Shown here: piece after piece, positions 62,046 to 64,000 of the stretch | Numbering within the stretch: the stretch's first letter is position 1 | How the letters are laid out: each line of letters begins with the position of its first letter | NCBI GenBank assembly: GCA_003222245.1 | Contig: QHVH01000025.1 | Location: forward strand, 1-64,000 | DNA: 64,000 nt | Direction of reading: 5' to 3' | Source: Blastocatellia bacterium AA13 | GTDB taxonomy: Bacteria > Acidobacteriota > Blastocatellia > UBA7656 | Translations under genes and position numbers: made by a program | Notes under the pieces: generated by a model | The model's input: only the letters and a program-made list of their open reading frames with translations | Databases searched by the model: none | What the model was told of the DNA's origin: nothing

Positions 62046-62269
62046 AAACTCTAGTATCGCTCCCTTCGCTGCCATCATCGTATTAATTGCATGCAATCGC
62101 CGACGCTCCGATAGCTACTCATCTGCTCTCGGGAGCCGAGGATGGCAGCGCCCAGGGGCGCGGTAATGATAAGATAAACTCATCTGAAAGTCGATCACAT
62201 GAGTAAGTGACAAGACCGGATAGAAAATTACATCAAGCAGAAGCCGGGTCCGCACTTTTTATCATTCAA
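62046..62269. other. Non-coding interval beyond the CRISPR leader
   Basis: No gene, RNA or convincing regulatory signal is seen here. Confidence 0.3.
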
Positions 62270-62425
62270 TGCGTTTCCGGTGAAAACGGCCAGCCATTCC
62301 CGAACGAAACCGGCCACCCATTCAGGGGAACCGGCCACTGATTCCGGGCTGAAAGCGGTCGTCTACCGGCTCACGAGCGGAATAGGCGGCCGATTAGCTG
62401 GACAGGCGGCCGCTTACCGGAATCC
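62270..62425. mobile_element. IS21-like terminal-repeat remnant (no transposase)
   Basis: Three to four tandem units of about 22-23 bp share CGGCCA...ATTCC: AAAACGGCCAGCCATTCCCG, GAAACCGGCCACCCATTCAG, GGAACCGGCCACTGATTCCG, then a weaker GAAAGCGGTCG. Multiple terminal binding sites of this look are typical of IS21-family ends (recollection, not checked). istA/istB genes are absent, so only an end remains. Confidence 0.4.
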
Positions 62426-62459
62426 TTTTATAGACAAGCCTGGCACCCCGAGCCTATCG

Positions 62460-62870
62460 AAGATCGATCGTCGGGATGAATCCGACTACGAGCTTGAATG
62501 GCCTGTCAGATCGAGTCTTTTATCCGCAAGATCGACTCCCGCGTGCGCCGAGTTGGGACAATGGCCGGTTCGATCGACTCAAGCGCCGGCTAGATCGACC
62601 CGTCTTCGAACCGAATTGGGACCTTGCTCCGTGCGTATCGCTACGTGCCGGGATTAGATTGCTCCGTGCGTCAACCGGATCGATTCCAGCATGGACAGGA
62701 TTGGCCCTGAGCTCTGATGAGATCGACTCGCGCTTCACCGAGATCGCTTCGTGCGGCGATGAGATCGACTCCCGAATAGGCAAGCTCGCTTCGTGCGCCG
62801 ATGCTATCATCACGGATTCAATGAACGGTGGTTCTTGTCACATAGCCTGCACGAGCTGATGTAGTCAGCG
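62460..62870. repeat. Degenerate GATCGACTC repeat tract
   Basis: Imperfect repeats of GATCGACTC(G/C)CG followed by CTTCGTGCG(G/C)CGA recur with about 45-bp spacing, clearest at 62718-62803, and more weakly from 62510. One frame would read EIDSRFTEIASCGDEIDSRI but has no start signal or family look, so I treat the tract as non-coding. Confidence 0.5.
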
Positions 62871-63145
62871 AGGCTTCACTTTCTAACGAGAACGTTTAGA
62901 AATTATTGTCAGAGCGGCTAGCTAAACAGCCGCGTGTTGTAGTAAATATCTCGCCCGGACGCTCCTTTCCGTCGTAGCCAATGCGGCTACTGTCCTTACT
63001 CAGATTAAAGTTCGGGCTGAGGCGCTAAGTCGTTTGGGCCTCACCAACCTCTGATTTGTCGATGACCTGAGCGCTGGCTCGTCAGATGCAATAGCGACGA
63101 AGCTCGAGTACTGAGGCCCACACTCAGGCTTCGCACAGAGGGGCA
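62871..63145. other. Non-coding interval
   Basis: About 275 bp with no gene or clear signal; presumably carries the promoter of the lipoprotein gene. Confidence 0.3.
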
Positions 63146-63730
63146 ATGCTTATATACAATCTAAAATCGCTCGCAATTCTATTCGCTATCACTCTCAACG
63201 TCGGCTTCCTCGCCGGTTGCTCATCTCGCCAGTCGCCGGGAGATCAGACGTCGAGTCCCGCCGCGAAACCAGCCGCAAGCACGGCGGCGGCGCCCGAACC
63301 GGCCTTCAAGATAGGCGCCGCCTGGAAACCGTTGAAGGTGATCATAGTGACGGAATCGTATCCAGGTTCACCGGGTATGAAGTATTCGATAACAGCTAAG
63401 CCGGATCTCAAGCTTGTCGCGATCGAACTCATACTGAATCGCGACGATCCCGCCCACCCGCTCTCAGCGGATTTCTCTGAGATCGCTGTCGTCGATTCGG
63501 CCGGCGGGCGCCACAAACCTCTCTTCACCTATCCTTCAGCGGTTACAACCTACAAGCCCGGCGGGGACTCGGTTTCATTCGCCGACAAACCGGGTCAGCT
63601 TACCAACGCGAAACTCAATGAACTGGGCGGGAAACTGATATCAGTGTTCGAGGCTCCCGTAGCCGAACGAGCATTTGAAGTGTCGATCGGCGCCGCTCCG
63701 CCTGTGCATGTCGAGCTGAACGCCAGGTGA
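63146..63730 (+). CDS. Hypothetical lipoprotein
   Basis: 194 residues. A signal sequence ends in a lipobox FLAGCSSRQ, then an Ala/Pro linker and a beta-rich domain (AWKPLKVIIVTESYPGSPGMKY; LKLVAIELILNRDDPAHPL; IAVVDSAGGRHKPLF) that resembles DUF4352-type immunoglobulin-like lipoproteins in layout; the family is not certain. GAGGGGC precedes the ATG. Confidence 0.7.
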   Translation: MLIYNLKSLAILFAITLNVGFLAGCSSRQSPGDQTSSPAAKPAASTAAAPEPAFKIGAAWKPLKVIIVTESYPGSPGMKYSITAKPDLKLVAIELILNRDDPAHPLSADFSEIAVVDSAGGRHKPLFTYPSAVTTYKPGGDSVSFADKPGQLTNAKLNELGGKLISVFEAPVAERAFEVSIGAAPPVHVELNAR

Positions 63731-63938
63731 TACGCTCGCGCCATCCTTTACAAAATATTTATGAATCTTTTATGCACCGCTTATTTTTCAAGTGGTAGCA
63801 TGGCCATTTGGCAGGCCGTCTGAAACTCCGCTGCTTCTTCATCGCTGCAAGCTCCAACTCATCCTTATCTACGACCTTGATTGATGAAGCGTCGAGGACT
63901 GCACCTGCCGCACGGGATCAGGGAGGTGTCATTCCAAA

Positions 63939-64000
63939 ATGAAAACGGGCCATCCGCTTCAGCCATCAAATCCGACCGGGGTACGCGTCGTAGTTGCTAC
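63939..64000 (+). CDS. Possible start of a gene cut by the window end
   Basis: An open frame starts ATGAAAACGGGCCATCC and remains open to the last base (MKTGHPLQPSNPTGVRVVVAT). GGGAGG lies 12 nt upstream, rather far. Too short for any assignment. Confidence 0.3.
   Translation, partial: MKTGHPLQPSNPTGVRVVVA

Noticed and set aside
62476-62859. A 127-residue open frame containing EIDSRFTEIASC repeats
   Set aside because: The frame overlaps a degenerate DNA repeat tract, has no start signal, and other frames are equally open.

Overview
The window looks like a chromosomal segment of an uncultured Acidobacteriota, most likely a Blastocatellia-type lineage. This is inferred from gene content: Gram-negative envelope genes (lpxD, lolA, RND pump), a bacterial B-family DNA polymerase, System II cytochrome c maturation, a metallophosphatase fused to a multihaem cytochrome, and GC-rich palindromic dispersed repeats. 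No rRNA or tRNA gene was found, so the placement is tentative.

Layout. 0-5.5 kb: the end of a DUF885 metallopeptidase-like gene, a class V aminotransferase, and a B-family DNA polymerase split by a frameshift. 5.5-7.5 kb: a small decaying accessory cluster with a DUF1828 gene, its frameshifted partner and a DUF3800-like remnant. 7.5-9.9 kb: a crotonase and a secreted hydrolase with a TPR-like tail. 9.9-15.6 kb: a partial histidine operon on the minus strand, in the order hisZ-hisG-hisD-hisC-hisB-hisH. 15.7-31 kb: housekeeping and signalling genes, namely a MurA homologue, two histidine kinases, folK, an rRNA methyltransferase, a phosphodiesterase, two pilin-like proteins, glycerate kinase, a sigma54 activator and ssb. 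31-45.4 kb: a bifunctional nuclease homologue, parAB with a clear promoter, lpxD, a Xer recombinase, YgfZ, Mrp, an IscA/ErpA-type protein, a PuuD-like membrane protein, lolA, an ABC ATPase, a DciA-like protein, the metallophosphatase-cytochrome and maf. 45.5-58.1 kb: an RND efflux pair, an SDR enzyme, ResB/CcsA, an S9 peptidase, a dienelactone hydrolase and one unknown gene. 58.1-62.9 kb: a repeat-rich tract with a broken WD40 gene, a CRISPR array of 33 repeats with no cas genes in the window, and an IS21-like terminal remnant. 63.1 kb onward: a lipoprotein and a possible truncated gene.

The most interesting observation is in the gene at 43150-44685. An in-frame UGA replaces the second cysteine of a CGC motif, in the form TCG-UGA-PSHPMGGLARR. 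It is followed at a suitable distance by an 8-bp hairpin with a GGC loop. This makes the gene a candidate selenoprotein: a Sec-containing 5'-nucleotidase/UshA-like domain fused to a tetrahaem cytochrome. The ResB/CcsA haem-ligation proteins encoded 8 kb away could mature it.

The second point of interest is the CRISPR locus. One of its leader-distal repeats appears to be split by about 0.7 kb of palindromic dispersed-repeat DNA, including a 106-bp tandem duplication. Several frameshifts (polB, the DUF1828 partner, WD40) could be real decay or assembly errors, and this cannot be settled from the sequence alone.
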